A stretch of DNA of 64,000 nucleotides from Photobacterium sp. TY1-4. GTDB taxonomy: Bacteria > Pseudomonadota > Gammaproteobacteria > Enterobacterales > Vibrionaceae. The first letter of the stretch is position 1. Every line of letters begins with the position of its first letter. Below the pieces are notes generated by a model, which saw nothing but the letters and a program-made list of their open reading frames with translations, was not told the origin of the DNA and did not search any database. A program made the translations under genes and the position numbers. Of this stretch, positions 18,089 through 27,887 are shown in pieces. The DNA lies in the NCBI RefSeq assembly GCF_025398175.1, contig NZ_CP099734.1, forward strand, positions 2,604,001-2,668,000, read 5' to 3'.

Positions 18089-20185
18089 TTAATTGCCCAC
18101 GGCATGGACAATCCGGATCTGCTTTTCATCCGGCACTTCCTGATACGACAGGACCCGCAGTGACGGGATGGTATTTTTGACAAACTTAGCGAGCGTGGAC
18201 CGCAATACCCCGGAAGTCAGTAATACGGCAGGCTCTCCTTTGAGCTCTTGCTGCTGTGTCGCCTCGGTCAGGGAGCTTTGCAGGCGCTCCGCCAGCCCCG
18301 GCTCAATGCCGGACGACTCACCGCCAGCAGACTGCATTGTTTTATGCAATATCTGTTCCAACTCTGGCGCTAAAGTAATCACCGGCAGTTCAGGTTCTAT
18401 ACCGTTGATTTCCTGACAAATTAGGCGTTTCAAGCCAATTCTGACCGCTGCGGTCAGAATGTCAGGATCTTGACTCTTTGAAGCGTATTCCGAGAGCGTC
18501 TGGACAATGGTGCGGATATCCCGGATCGGGATCCCTTCATGCAGCAGGTTCTGCAGTACTTTCACCACCACGCCGAGCGAGAGCTGATCCGGCACAAACG
18601 CTTCCACCAGCTTCGGCGCCGTCTGCCCGAGCATCTCGAGCAGGTTCTGAACTTCTTCATGGCCCAGCAGCTGCGAGGCATTATTGGTCAGGATCTGGCT
18701 CAAGTGCGTTGCCAGTACCGTGGCCGAATCCACCACGGTATAGCCCAGCGCTTGGGCATGCTCACGCTGTGATTCCATGATCCATACCGCCTCCAGACCA
18801 AAGGCCGGATCGGTCGTCGCCTCCCCGTCAATGGTGCCGAACACCTGCCCCGGATTAATCGCCAGCTCCATATTCGGATGAATACTGGCCTCCCCGCACG
18901 CAACACCCATCAGGCTTAAACGATAAGTATTCGGCGGCAGCTCCAGGTTATCGCGAATATGCACCGGCGGGATCAAAAAGCCAAAGTCCTGAGACAACTT
19001 CTTACGCACCCCTTTCACCCGCTCAAGCAATTCCCCGCCCTGCTCTTTATCCACCATCGGGATCAAGCGATAGCCGACTTCGAGGCCAATCACGTCGACC
19101 GGCTGCACATCATCCCAGGACAGCTCCCGCTGGGTCGGCTGCGTGGCCAACTCTGTCGACGGAGCATCGGCTTTGGCCGCCTCGGCTTCTTTTTCTTTCT
19201 TGATCCGCCAGTAGGCAATCGCGCCAATCAATACAGCCAGCAGCAGGAACGGGATATGCGGCATGCCGGGGACAATCCCCATCACGAACAAAATTACGCC
19301 GGTGATGATCAACGCCTGAGGATTGTTGAACATCTGGAACACCATCTGCTGCCCCATATCCTCGTCAGTATTTTGACGCGTCACCATCATGGCGGCACCG
19401 ATCGACAACAGAAGTGACGGAATTTGCGCCACCAGACCATCACCAATGGTCAGCAAACTATAGATTTCAATCGCTTCGCCGAAGCCCAATCCGTGCTGGC
19501 CCATACCAATCACCAGGCCACCGATAATGTTAATCCCGAGGATCAAAATCCCAGCAATCGCATCCCCTTTGACGAATTTCGAGGCACCGTCCATCGACCC
19601 ATAAAAGTCAGCTTCTTTGGTGACCTCAGAGCGACGGGTTCGTGCCTGTTCCTGATCGATCAGCCCGGCATTCAAATCCGCATCAATCGCCATCTGTTTA
19701 CCCGGCAACGCATCCAGGGTAAAGCGGGCACTCACCTCGGAAATCCGCCCGGCACCTTTGGTGACAACCATAAAGTTGATAATCATCAGGATCAGGAACA
19801 CCACCAAACCCACGGCATAGTTGCCGCCAATGACCACCGAACCAAAGGCATCAATCACCTGGCCGGCCGCATCCGGTCCTTCGTGGCCGTAGAGCAACAC
19901 CACCCGGGTCGAGGCCACATTCAGTGCCAGACGTAATAAGGTCGCAATCAGCAACACGGTCGGAAACGCGGCAAAATCCAGCGGGCGACGGGTATAAACC
20001 GTCACCAGCAGTACCACCAGCGCCAACGCGATATTAAAGGAGAACGCCATATCCAGCAGCAGCGGCGGCATCGGCAGCACGATCATCGCCAGGGTCGCCA
20101 GGACCATGATCGGTGCGCCCACGGCCGGCATGGACTGCAGGCGGGATACAGGCAATTTATCCGCAAAAGGTATCGAGAACTTCAT
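18089..20185 (-). CDS. flhA: Flagellar export gate protein FlhA
   Basis: 698 residues: about eight membrane helices in the first 320, the FHIPEP-family signature region (RISEVSARFTLDALPGKQMAID), then a charged linker and the cytoplasmic domain that binds chaperone-substrate complexes and is stacked as a nonameric ring. It heads the flhA-flhF-flhG-fliA-che transcript; a sigma-54 promoter lies upstream. Confidence 0.97.
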   Translation of the reverse strand: MKFSIPFADKLPVSRLQSMPAVGAPIMVLATLAMIVLPMPPLLLDMAFSFNIALALVVLLVTVYTRRPLDFAAFPTVLLIATLLRLALNVASTRVVLLYGHEGPDAAGQVIDAFGSVVIGGNYAVGLVVFLILMIINFMVVTKGAGRISEVSARFTLDALPGKQMAIDADLNAGLIDQEQARTRRSEVTKEADFYGSMDGASKFVKGDAIAGILILGINIIGGLVIGMGQHGLGFGEAIEIYSLLTIGDGLVAQIPSLLLSIGAAMMVTRQNTDEDMGQQMVFQMFNNPQALIITGVILFVMGIVPGMPHIPFLLLAVLIGAIAYWRIKKEKEAEAAKADAPSTELATQPTQRELSWDDVQPVDVIGLEVGYRLIPMVDKEQGGELLERVKGVRKKLSQDFGFLIPPVHIRDNLELPPNTYRLSLMGVACGEASIHPNMELAINPGQVFGTIDGEATTDPAFGLEAVWIMESQREHAQALGYTVVDSATVLATHLSQILTNNASQLLGHEEVQNLLEMLGQTAPKLVEAFVPDQLSLGVVVKVLQNLLHEGIPIRDIRTIVQTLSEYASKSQDPDILTAAVRIGLKRLICQEINGIEPELPVITLAPELEQILHKTMQSAGGESSGIEPGLAERLQSSLTEATQQQELKGEPAVLLTSGVLRSTLAKFVKNTIPSLRVLSYQEVPDEKQIRIVHAVGN

Positions 20186-20260
20186 TCGGTTTTATCGTCG
20201 TTGGTATGATTGGGTGGCCGCGGCTATAGTATCGCTTTCGCTGCGAAACCGGAACCTTCC

Positions 20261-20278
20261 TAGCAAATCCCGTTCCCG
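20261..20278 (-). promoter_or_regulatory. Predicted sigma-54 promoter of flhA
   Basis: Minus-strand match GGGAACGGGATTTGCT, with GG and GC ten bases apart (GC at 20263-20264, CC on the plus strand at 20275-20276). The -12 element TTGCT is perfect and -24 reads GGaACG. It lies about 75 bases upstream of flhA. In V. cholerae flhA is an FlrA-activated class II gene. Confidence 0.75.
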
Positions 20279-20324
20279 GTTTTCAGCCATAATTTTGACA
20301 ACCATCCCGTCGCCCTGCGCTGTC

Positions 20325-20351
20325 GTTGCCGCGACAGGGCGATGCGGCAAC
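20325..20351. repeat. GTTGCCGC/GCGGCAAC dyad upstream of flhA promoter
   Basis: Perfect 8-base inverted repeat with an 11-base spacer, about 50 bases upstream of the -24 box. Its right arm falls just short of the flhB stop at 20360. It could be the activator site for the flhA promoter. Similar TTGCCG half sites lie near other sigma-54 promoters in the window. Confidence 0.4.
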
Positions 20352-20359
20352 AAACTGCC

Positions 20360-21490
20360 TCAATAATGGTATTCCGGCGGCAGATTCATCGCATCTTTCG
20401 ACAACTTCGGCCGCTGTCCCCGCCCCTTGCGATACTGCTTCAGCTGGAAGATATAAGCCAGCACCTGCGCCACCGCGGCGAACAACCCATCCGGGATCTG
20501 TTGCTCCAATTCTGTCGTGTGGTACAGGGCCCGGGCCAGTGGCGGCGCCGGCACAATATCCACATCATGCTTATTGGCGATTTCCCGAATCTTCAGGGCG
20601 ATATGATCCGTACCCTTGGCGACCACCACAGGGGCCGAATCAATTTTCGGATCATAGCGCAGCGCCACCGAGAAGTGCTCCGGGTTGGTGATCACCACAT
20701 CGGCCTGCGGCACGTCCGCCATCATCCGGCGCTGGGCCATCTCCCGTTGCAGCATCCGGATCCGCCCTTTGACTTCCGGCTTACCTTCCTGTTCCTTGAA
20801 CTCGTCTTTGACTTCCTGTTTGGTCATCTTCAACTGCTCATTGTGCTGCCAAATCTGATAGGGAATATCAATGGCCACCACCACCAGCAATGAGCAGCAG
20901 ATCAGCAGCACAAACCCCGACAGAATATCCAGGGCATGGAACAGGTTCTGCGGATAAACTTCGATATTGAGCTGGAAGAAGTCTTCCAAGTTCGACCGCA
21001 TCAGGAAATAGGCCACCCCGGCAACCAGAGACACCTTGAGAATTGACTTGATTAACTCGACCAGGCTCTGCTTGCCAATCATCCGCTTGAGGCCACTCAT
21101 CGGGTTCATTTTCGACAGCTTCGGCCGCGCCGCTTCGGCGGAGAAACTGATCCCCCCCAGTCCGGCCGCCCCAATCACCGCGGCGACAAACAAAAACGCC
21201 AGCACCAACACCAGCGGCAGCGCCACATGCCAGACCGAGCCGGTGATCAGCGCAAACAGCTTGTTGAGATCAAACACCTCTTCCCGGCTCAGGGTAAACA
21301 TTTTCGCCATCACCTCGGCCAGCCCTTTACCGAGGATTTCACCGAACCACATCAGGCCGACGGCACCCGCCACCAGGACGGCCACAGAAGCAAGTTCTCT
21401 TGAGCGCGGTATTTGCCCCTTTTCCCGCGCCTGCTGAAGCCTTCGGGGCGTGGCTTCTTCGGTCCTTTCCTGACCGTCTGACTCTGCCAT
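20360..21490 (-). CDS. flhB: Flagellar export switch protein FlhB
   Basis: 376 residues from the ATG at 21490, which overlaps the fliR stop (TGATG). Four membrane helices lie between about 30 and 210, then the cytoplasmic tail. The autocleavage site is NPEH at residues 269-272 rather than the common NPTH; the scissile Asn-Pro is kept. FlhB changes export from rod/hook to filament substrates after interaction with FliK. Last gene of the fliK-to-flhB operon. Confidence 0.96.
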   Translation of the reverse strand: MAESDGQERTEEATPRRLQQAREKGQIPRSRELASVAVLVAGAVGLMWFGEILGKGLAEVMAKMFTLSREEVFDLNKLFALITGSVWHVALPLVLVLAFLFVAAVIGAAGLGGISFSAEAARPKLSKMNPMSGLKRMIGKQSLVELIKSILKVSLVAGVAYFLMRSNLEDFFQLNIEVYPQNLFHALDILSGFVLLICCSLLVVVAIDIPYQIWQHNEQLKMTKQEVKDEFKEQEGKPEVKGRIRMLQREMAQRRMMADVPQADVVITNPEHFSVALRYDPKIDSAPVVVAKGTDHIALKIREIANKHDVDIVPAPPLARALYHTTELEQQIPDGLFAAVAQVLAYIFQLKQYRKGRGQRPKLSKDAMNLPPEYHY

Positions 21491-22275
21491 CAGCAATCCA
21501 CCCGGATCAAACTACAGATTTGAGAGAAGCCCATGTCCCAGTGGTACTCGTATTGCGGCATGATGGAAGCCACCAGAAACCAGCAAATAACCAGACCGAG
21601 CAACAAGGCGAACGAAAAACCGAGCGAGAAAATATTGAGCTGCGGCGCGGCCCGGGTCATCACGCCAAACGACAGGTTCACGGTCAGCAGCGCGACAATC
21701 CCGGCCAGGGCCATATTCAGCCCTGCCTTAAACATCAGACCGAACCAACCCGCCAGCTGATAGTAATCGGCCGGTTGCAGCATCGACTCACCAATCGGCA
21801 GGGTTTTGAAACTGAGCACCACCATATTGAGCATGGTCAAGTGGCCGTCGGTGACCAGAAACAGCATCACCGCCAGAAACATAAAAAACTGCCCCAGCAC
21901 CGGGGTATTCTGGCCGTTGGCGGGGTCGACCATGGAGGCAAAGCCCAGGCTCGACTGCATCCCGAGGATCTGGCCGAGCAGCACGAAGGTTTGGGTAATA
22001 AACTGGGTGACCAGGCCCATGGCAATTCCAATAATGACCTGCTGCGCGGTGACAATAAACCCGCCGACCGACAACAGCTCAATGGTTTCCGGCACTTTGG
22101 GCAGTACCGGCATGACGGCAAAAGTCATGGTGACGGACAGATACAGCCGCACTTTCGCCGACACAAAGCGGGCACCGAAAAAAGTCATCACCATCATCAT
22201 CGAGGAGATGCGTGTCAGCGGCCAAAAATAATTGGCAATCCAGTCCAGTAACACGGCGGCGGGATACGTCATCAC
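21490..22275 (-). CDS. fliR: Flagellar export gate protein FliR
   Basis: 261 residues, highly hydrophobic, six predicted membrane helices, of the FliR/SpaR family. With FliP and FliQ it builds the helical export gate. Starts at GTG 22275 or the next codon ATG 22272. It stands between fliQ and flhB, the standard order. Confidence 0.96.
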   Translation of the reverse strand: MMTYPAAVLLDWIANYFWPLTRISSMMMVMTFFGARFVSAKVRLYLSVTMTFAVMPVLPKVPETIELLSVGGFIVTAQQVIIGIAMGLVTQFITQTFVLLGQILGMQSSLGFASMVDPANGQNTPVLGQFFMFLAVMLFLVTDGHLTMLNMVVLSFKTLPIGESMLQPADYYQLAGWFGLMFKAGLNMALAGIVALLTVNLSFGVMTRAAPQLNIFSLGFSFALLLGLVICWFLVASIMPQYEYHWDMGFSQICSLIRVDC

Positions 22276-22307
22276 CCAATACTCATCTCAATGCAAAATC
22301 GGCTGCA

Positions 22308-22577
22308 TTAATACAGCAGCTGCGGGATCTGCTCGATAATGCGATAAAAGTAATCCATCAGCATCTGCGTCATCATATGGCCGAAAAACATCAGGGCCAG
22401 CAGGGTGACAATCAAGCGCGGCAGAAAGCTCAGGGTTTGTTCGTTGATCGAGGTTGCGGCCTGAAATACCGCTACGACCAAACCTATCAACAACCCCGGC
22501 ACCACAATCGCACTGACCATCACCAGCACCATATACAGAGCGTCCTGGAAAATCTCGACAAAGGCTTCAGGATTCAC
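22308..22577 (-). CDS. fliQ: Flagellar export gate protein FliQ
   Basis: 89 residues with two membrane hairpin helices and a central polar piece (VFQAATSINEQTLSFLPR), typical in size and pattern for FliQ, four copies of which join the FliP/FliR gate. Fourteen bases after fliP. Confidence 0.96.
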   Translation of the reverse strand: MNPEAFVEIFQDALYMVLVMVSAIVVPGLLIGLVVAVFQAATSINEQTLSFLPRLIVTLLALMFFGHMMTQMLMDYFYRIIEQIPQLLY

Positions 22578-22591
22578 GGCTACGCCTCCGC

Positions 22592-23419
22592 TCAGGTGCC
22601 AAAACTGCCGGCCAGGGTCGACAGGATCAGGTTCCAGCCATCGACCAGGACAAACAGCATGAGTTTAAACGGCAGCGATACAATCATCGGCGACAGCATC
22701 ATCATCCCCATCGCCATCAGGACCGAGGCCACCACCAAATCGATGATCAGAAACGGCAAAAACAGCATAAAACCAATCTGGAAGGCAGTTTTCAGCTCCG
22801 AGGTAATAAAAGCCGGGATCAGCACCGTCATCGGTACGTCCTGCGGATCGGTCGCCGTCGAGCCCGACATATTGACGAAACTCTCCAAATCCTTTACCCG
22901 GGTTTGCTTGAGCATAAAGGCCCGCAGCGGCTTCTGGGCCGCCGTCAGGGCTTCCTGGGCTGTCATTTGCTCATTGATATACGGCTGCAGGGCGGTGGTG
23001 TTGATTTGGTCCAGCACCGGCGACATCACGAAGAAGGTCATAAACATCGCAATCCCGATAATCACCTGGTTGGACGGCGTCTGCTGCAGACCCATGGCCT
23101 GACGCAGGATCGACATCACCACCACAATCCGGGTAAAGGAGGTCATCAGGATCACGATGGCCGGCAGGAAGCCCAGCGCGGTCATCAGCGCCAGGATCTG
23201 CAACGTCACCGAGTAATCTTCGCTGCCGTCCGGGTTGACCGTCACCGACAGCGCCGGGATCCCGCCGCCCTGACCGGTGGCGACCAGCCGGGTTGCCCCG
23301 GCTTCGCTTTGCATTTCACTGACCGTCACGCTGTTGCCGGCCGTCTCCGCCAGAGCCGGCATCGCCAGCAGCAGCGTCATCGCCATCAGCACGGCGGCGA
23401 TCAGACTATTTCTTATCAT
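22592..23419 (-). CDS. fliP: Flagellar export gate protein FliP
   Basis: 275 residues with a cleavable signal peptide (to about residue 24, ALA), a short periplasmic part and four membrane helices. Family signatures [19 protein letters not shown] and [20 protein letters not shown] are clear. Five FliP subunits form the core of the gate. It overlaps the end of fliO by 14 bases. Confidence 0.97.
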   Translation of the reverse strand: MIRNSLIAAVLMAMTLLLAMPALAETAGNSVTVSEMQSEAGATRLVATGQGGGIPALSVTVNPDGSEDYSVTLQILALMTALGFLPAIVILMTSFTRIVVVMSILRQAMGLQQTPSNQVIIGIAMFMTFFVMSPVLDQINTTALQPYINEQMTAQEALTAAQKPLRAFMLKQTRVKDLESFVNMSGSTATDPQDVPMTVLIPAFITSELKTAFQIGFMLFLPFLIIDLVVASVLMAMGMMMLSPMIVSLPFKLMLFVLVDGWNLILSTLAGSFGT

Positions 23420-23816
23420 GCTTTCTTAATAAGTTCGTTAAATGACTGGCAAATTCACCACCACCGGTACCTTCATCGGTAGATACCGGCTGCGCCAGTT
23501 TACTGATCAGCGAAATATTCTGTTGGGTGATCCCCACCAGCAGCTGCTCCTCACCGACTTGCAACAATACAATCCGCTCGCGCTGGCCCACCGGCAACTG
23601 GCGGAGGATCTTCATGGTCCCGTCGCCGCCCTGGATCCCCGGCAGCTTCATCCGTTTGAGCAGCCAGGCCAGAAACAGGATCACCATCACCACCAGTATC
23701 AGCGCAGCCAGCGTGGTCGCAATATTCATATCCGCCGGTGGCGCAGCACTGGCCGGGAGGCTCATCACCAGCCCCAGCGCACCCAACACCCATTTGTCAT
23801 GTGGCAACTTCAGCAT
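23406..23816 (-). CDS. fliO: Flagellar assembly protein FliO
   Basis: 136 residues: signal-like N-terminus, one membrane helix (about 33-53) followed by a basic WLLKRMKLP segment and a small cytoplasmic domain ([21 protein letters not shown]) typical of FliO. It aids FliP ring assembly. Eight bases after fliN. Confidence 0.94.
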   Translation of the reverse strand: MLKLPHDKWVLGALGLVMSLPASAAPPADMNIATTLAALILVVMVILFLAWLLKRMKLPGIQGGDGTMKILRQLPVGQRERIVLLQVGEEQLLVGITQQNISLISKLAQPVSTDEGTGGGEFASHLTNLLRKHDKK

Positions 23817-23824
23817 GTCTCAAC

Positions 23825-24220
23825 CTAACGCAGTTTCTTAATTCGTTCAGTCTGGCTGATCACATCGGTCAGGCGGATACCAAACTTATCATTCACCACC
23901 ACCACTTCCCCGTGGGCAATCAGGGTGCCGTTGACCATCACATCCAGAGATTCCCCGGCAATCCGATCCAACTCGACTACAGAGCCCTGGTTCAGTTGCA
24001 ACAAGTTCCGAATACTGATTTGGGAGCGACCCACTTCCATCGAGATGGTCACCGGAATATCCAAAATGGTGTCGAGCTTACGACGCTCGTCATCCGTAAT
24101 CGGCTTACTGTCATCCGTCAGCTCTTCCAGCGGCGCCGGTTGCACCCCTTCGTCAATGGCCTGCTCGGCCAGCGCTGCTGCCCAGTCATCCGCGATTTGT
24201 TGATCATCTTGAGACATCAC
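23825..24220 (-). CDS. fliN: Flagellar motor switch protein FliN
   Basis: 131 residues. A variable acidic N-terminal third precedes the SpoA domain (ILDIPVTISMEVGRSQISI, VVELDRIAGESLDVMVNG, GEVVVVNDKFGIRL). It forms the lower C-ring with FliM and docks the FliH/FliI export ATPase. Nine bases after fliM. Confidence 0.97.
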   Translation of the reverse strand: MMSQDDQQIADDWAAALAEQAIDEGVQPAPLEELTDDSKPITDDERRKLDTILDIPVTISMEVGRSQISIRNLLQLNQGSVVELDRIAGESLDVMVNGTLIAHGEVVVVNDKFGIRLTDVISQTERIKKLR

Positions 24221-24229
24221 TTACACCTG

Positions 24230-25279
24230 TTAATCATCGTCATTTGCATCGGCATGGAACAGCGCTTCGCCGATCGCATCATTTTCAAGGAACGCCAGAT
24301 CGGTTTTCACCATCGTTGGCCGTTTGAGCTTCTCGGTGATCTTCAGCGCCACATTATCACCGGATTTCCCCATCTTGGCCCGGTAAGTCGGCAGGTCTTC
24401 GACAAACACGGTTGCCGCCTCCGGCATATCAATCGGAATGACATCGCCCGGTTGCAACTCCATCAAATCCCGCAGGGAGAGCTCGACATCGAGCAACTTG
24501 GCCCGTAGATTCACCGGCACATCCATGATTTCGTCCCGCAGCGCTTTGCTCCAGCGTACATCGGTGTCCATCTTGTCACTCTGAACACCGGCATCGAGCA
24601 GTTCACGGATCGGCTCAACCATGGAATACGGCATCACGACATGGAAGTCGCCGCCGCCGCCATCAACTTCGATATGGAACGAGCTGACGACGATCACCTC
24701 GGTCGGGCTGACGATATTGGCCATGGTCGGGTTCACTTCCGAGTCCAGGTATTCGAACTCAACCCCCATGACCGGAGACCAGGCCTCACGGTAATCCTCA
24801 AACACCAGCTTGAGCAGCATCTGGACAATCCGACGCTCGGTCGGGGTAAATTCCCGCCCCTCAATCTTGGCGTGAAAGCGACCGTCACCGCCGAAAAAGT
24901 TTTCCACCAGAATAAAGACCAACCGCGCTTCCATGGTGATCAGCGCGGTGCCTTTGAGCGGGCGAAAACGCACCATGTTCAAGCTGGTCGGGACATAGAG
25001 CGTATTCTGGTATTCACCGAATTTGATCATCTGGACGCCGTTGATCGACACTTCTGCCGTTTTGCGCAGCATGTTAAACAGGCTGATCCGCATATGACGG
25101 GCAAAGCGCTCGTTGATCAACTCCAGGGTGGGCATCCGCCCACGGACAATCCGGTCTTGCGATGAGAAGTCAAACTGAACCACACCGGCTTCGCTCTGAC
25201 CGCCACCATCATCATCTTCGACGTCATCGACCCCGTGAAGCAGGGCATCAATTTCGTCTTGGGTTAATAAGTCACTCAC
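24230..25279 (-). CDS. fliM: Flagellar motor switch protein FliM
   Basis: 349 residues. The N-terminal CheY-P-binding peptide SDLLTQDEIDALLHG, the middle CheC-like domain with the GGXG-type FFGGDGRF segment, and the C-terminal SpoA domain (VNLRAKLLDVELSLRDLMEL) are all present. It transmits CheY-P binding into a change of rotation. Seven bases follow fliL. Confidence 0.97.
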   Translation of the reverse strand: MSDLLTQDEIDALLHGVDDVEDDDGGGQSEAGVVQFDFSSQDRIVRGRMPTLELINERFARHMRISLFNMLRKTAEVSINGVQMIKFGEYQNTLYVPTSLNMVRFRPLKGTALITMEARLVFILVENFFGGDGRFHAKIEGREFTPTERRIVQMLLKLVFEDYREAWSPVMGVEFEYLDSEVNPTMANIVSPTEVIVVSSFHIEVDGGGGDFHVVMPYSMVEPIRELLDAGVQSDKMDTDVRWSKALRDEIMDVPVNLRAKLLDVELSLRDLMELQPGDVIPIDMPEAATVFVEDLPTYRAKMGKSGDNVALKITEKLKRPTMVKTDLAFLENDAIGEALFHADANDDD

Positions 25280-25286
25280 ATTAAAC

Positions 25287-25781
25287 CTATTGCATTACAA
25301 AACCAGTAAACAATACGCGTTCGACAACTTTCTGGCCGGACACCTTGACCATGGCATCCTGCACCGATGCCAGCGCCTGCTGGCGCAGGTCCGCCCGGCC
25401 GGTCGGAGTCCGTAATTGCTCAACGGTCGCAGCCCCGAATGTTTGTAGCAACGTGCTTTCGATCAGCGGAATATGTTGATTCGCCTGGGATTCATTGTCG
25501 TCCCCGCGCACCATCAGCTGGACCTTAACCTGGACCAGGCGATCCCGCTTGTCCCCGGTGACGTTGAAGATAAACGGCTGCGGCAGGATCACATAGTATG
25601 CCGGTCCCACCTGCGCAGGTTGCTGGACTTGCGGCAGAGCTGCCGCCGTCTCGGCCTCAGGCTCCTCATCCCCCATCAGGAAAAACCAAGCACCGGCACC
25701 GCCGCCCAAGAGCAGCACCACCAGTGCGATGATGATGATCAGCTTTTTCTTCCCGCCGCCGTTCTCTGCGCCATCTGCCAT
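25287..25781 (-). CDS. fliL: Flagellar basal-body-associated protein FliL
   Basis: 164 residues from the ATG at 25781 (MADGAENGGGKKK). A basic cytoplasmic start is followed by one membrane helix (about 14-33) and a periplasmic domain of the stomatin-like FliL fold (QPFIFNVTGDKRDRLVQVKVQLMVRG). It supports stator function. The upstream in-frame extension to 25814 has no ribosome site. Confidence 0.94.
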   Translation of the reverse strand: MADGAENGGGKKKLIIIIALVVLLLGGGAGAWFFLMGDEEPEAETAAALPQVQQPAQVGPAYYVILPQPFIFNVTGDKRDRLVQVKVQLMVRGDDNESQANQHIPLIESTLLQTFGAATVEQLRTPTGRADLRQQALASVQDAMVKVSGQKVVERVLFTGFVMQ

Positions 25782-25832
25782 AATTCTGATTACCCTTTGT
25801 TGTTCAAGCCGCATTGCTGCGGGGTGTGGTTA

Positions 25833-27755
25833 TTATGCGTAATAATCAACGCGGTCAGTTGGCTGACTCACGTACATCTCTAATGCGTCACTGTCGCCCT
25901 GCTGGGACTGACTGCCCGCATGACCGGATTGGCTACCGCCGCCCTGTCCATCCCCGGACTGACTGCTGGTCGCCTGTTGCTGTTGACCGGACTGGCCGGC
26001 AAACTGCTGGCGGCTACTGTCTTGCTGGACACTACTTTGTGCCAGTTGCAGCCCCTGCTGGTTCATCAGTTCGCGCAACCTTGGCATCGCCTGCTCCACC
26101 AGCTCCCGGGTTTGGGCGTTGCTGACATGGAACTGCACACTGGCCTGATCCTGATTCAACGACAATTTAATTTGTAAACGACCCAATTCCGGTGGATCCA
26201 AGCGGATATCCACATGCTTGAGGTTTTTCGCCACCATCACCTGAACCCGCTCAGCCAGCTGTTCTCCGGCTTGCTCTTTACTCAGCATCAAAGGCGCTTG
26301 CGCAACCTCAGCCCGTAATGGTGCCGGTGGCATGCCTTGCGCTTGATTCACCGAGGTGATCCCCGGTGCAGCTTCAAGACCACGCCCCTCAGCGCCTTCC
26401 GCCCCGTGCGGCATCGCGCCATGGGCCAGAGCCGTCGGCAGCGCTTCGGTGATCCCCTGCGACATCATCGCCTGGGCCACATCACCTGACGCGGCCTCCC
26501 CGGAACCACTCATCAGCCCCGGTAATGAACCGCCAGCCTGCAAAGCTATCGACGCCCCGCTCCCGGCAGTCCCGGCCCCCAAGGTGCCCGTACTCAAAGT
26601 ACCCGTACCCAAAGAGCCTGAAACTGCCTCAGCCACAGCCTGTGGCGTTCCCGGCCCGCTCTGAGCTGCTCGGCGTTGCGCTTCTGCCGATTCAGTCCCG
26701 GCAGCCGCTTTGACTTTCTGCGCCACCGCTTCTAACCACGCCGCTTGCTGGCGGGGAAGCATTTGCGCATTGGTACCGCCGGATTCAGCCGATTCAGCCT
26801 CAGCAACCATCGCCGCCGGTGTGCCTGGCGCCTTGATGCCTTCAGCGTTCAGCTGCGCCATGGCCGCCAGTTGGCTCGGATCCAGTTTTGCTAGATCGAA
26901 CTCTGATGGATCCAACTCTGACAGATCGAGCTCGGACGAATCCTGCGTTTGTGGGGTTGCCTCGGTAACCCCCGGCTTATCGGCAGTCAAGCCTTGAGGC
27001 AACGCCTCATGAACATTACCCATTCCCCCAGCCATGTTCAGCTCAGCCGTGAATGCTGCGGTTGCCGCCGCCTCTGTCTCTGACAGAGATTGCGCCGCCG
27101 CAGCCCCGGACACGTCAGCGGCGGCCGAGAGCGGCAATTCTTTGCCATTGGCCGACTCGGTCCGGAGCACAGCCGACGGGGCTGCTGGCGCCGCCGGAGA
27201 TGCCAGTTGTTTTTCTGCGGCAGCCAACCGACTCAGCAATGCTTCGCCGTCGTCCATTATCTGTCGCTTCTGGCTGGGATCAAGCCCCTCATCGTCATTA
27301 TTCTGACGATGAGCCGGTTGAATCAGCTCGCCAGCCTCTGATTGGGAAGATTCGCCCGAATTCGATTGGACCGGCAACGCAGCATCAAGCGCGACGCCAT
27401 CCCCCTGCGCCGCCGCTGCGCTCAGGTGCTGTTCTTCCGGGGCTGTTTGCCCGGATTTTGATGATTCAGCAACAACTTCGTCCGATGCGGCCAAACCCAG
27501 CGTTGCCTGCTCGGTCTCTGCGGTTCCCGAGGCAGCCTCACGGCCTTCTGCCTTTTTGCCTTCTGCGACGTTCAGAGCGACCGGGCGCTGGCGATCACGT
27601 GGATTCGTCGCCGACTCAAATGTCTCCGCAAATCTCCCTTTTTCAACTGAATCAACATCTTGCTTTGGTTCAGCCCCGTTCGGGCTGGCTTTACTGCCGC
27701 CAGCTTGGGCAGCAGACGGTGTTGGCTCGGCAGAAAAGATGCGAGATGAAAACAT
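25833..27755 (-). CDS. fliK: Hook-length control protein FliK
   Basis: About 640 residues from the ATG at 27755 (MFSSRIFSAEP). A long Ala/Glu/Ser/Gly-rich disordered ruler region is followed by the conserved C-terminal switch domain (HVDIRLDPPELGRLQIKLSLNQDQASVQFHV is read here in parts: RLDPPELGRLQIKL and QASVQFHVSNAQ) and a Gln/Ser-rich tail. Internal five-residue repeats (xLDPS/xLDLS) occur near 26868-26943, and Gly/Thr repeats near 26560-26620. First gene of the fliKLMNOPQR-flhB operon, with a sigma-54 promoter upstream. Confidence 0.94.
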   Translation of the reverse strand: MFSSRIFSAEPTPSAAQAGGSKASPNGAEPKQDVDSVEKGRFAETFESATNPRDRQRPVALNVAEGKKAEGREAASGTAETEQATLGLAASDEVVAESSKSGQTAPEEQHLSAAAAQGDGVALDAALPVQSNSGESSQSEAGELIQPAHRQNNDDEGLDPSQKRQIMDDGEALLSRLAAAEKQLASPAAPAAPSAVLRTESANGKELPLSAAADVSGAAAAQSLSETEAAATAAFTAELNMAGGMGNVHEALPQGLTADKPGVTEATPQTQDSSELDLSELDPSEFDLAKLDPSQLAAMAQLNAEGIKAPGTPAAMVAEAESAESGGTNAQMLPRQQAAWLEAVAQKVKAAAGTESAEAQRRAAQSGPGTPQAVAEAVSGSLGTGTLSTGTLGAGTAGSGASIALQAGGSLPGLMSGSGEAASGDVAQAMMSQGITEALPTALAHGAMPHGAEGAEGRGLEAAPGITSVNQAQGMPPAPLRAEVAQAPLMLSKEQAGEQLAERVQVMVAKNLKHVDIRLDPPELGRLQIKLSLNQDQASVQFHVSNAQTRELVEQAMPRLRELMNQQGLQLAQSSVQQDSSRQQFAGQSGQQQQATSSQSGDGQGGGSQSGHAGSQSQQGDSDALEMYVSQPTDRVDYYA

Positions 27756-27800
27756 AGCGATGCTCGTCTGGATAAGATCGTTAAAGGTTATACAGAAACA

Positions 27801-27818
27801 ATGCAAGAAATGAACCAG
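27801..27818 (-). promoter_or_regulatory. Predicted sigma-54 promoter of fliK
   Basis: Minus strand TGGTTCATTTCTTGCAT: GG and GC ten bases apart, with a perfect -12 TTGCA; the -24 box is TGGttC. Located about 48 bases upstream of the fliK start and 70 bases after the fliJ stop. It would separate the fliK operon from fliEFGHIJ. Confidence 0.7.
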
Positions 27819-27887
27819 AAAGATGAGAGAGGCAGCCGACTGAACAAGATCGCGGCAGTTCCGGCCAGTTGCAGCGAGCAGATAAAT

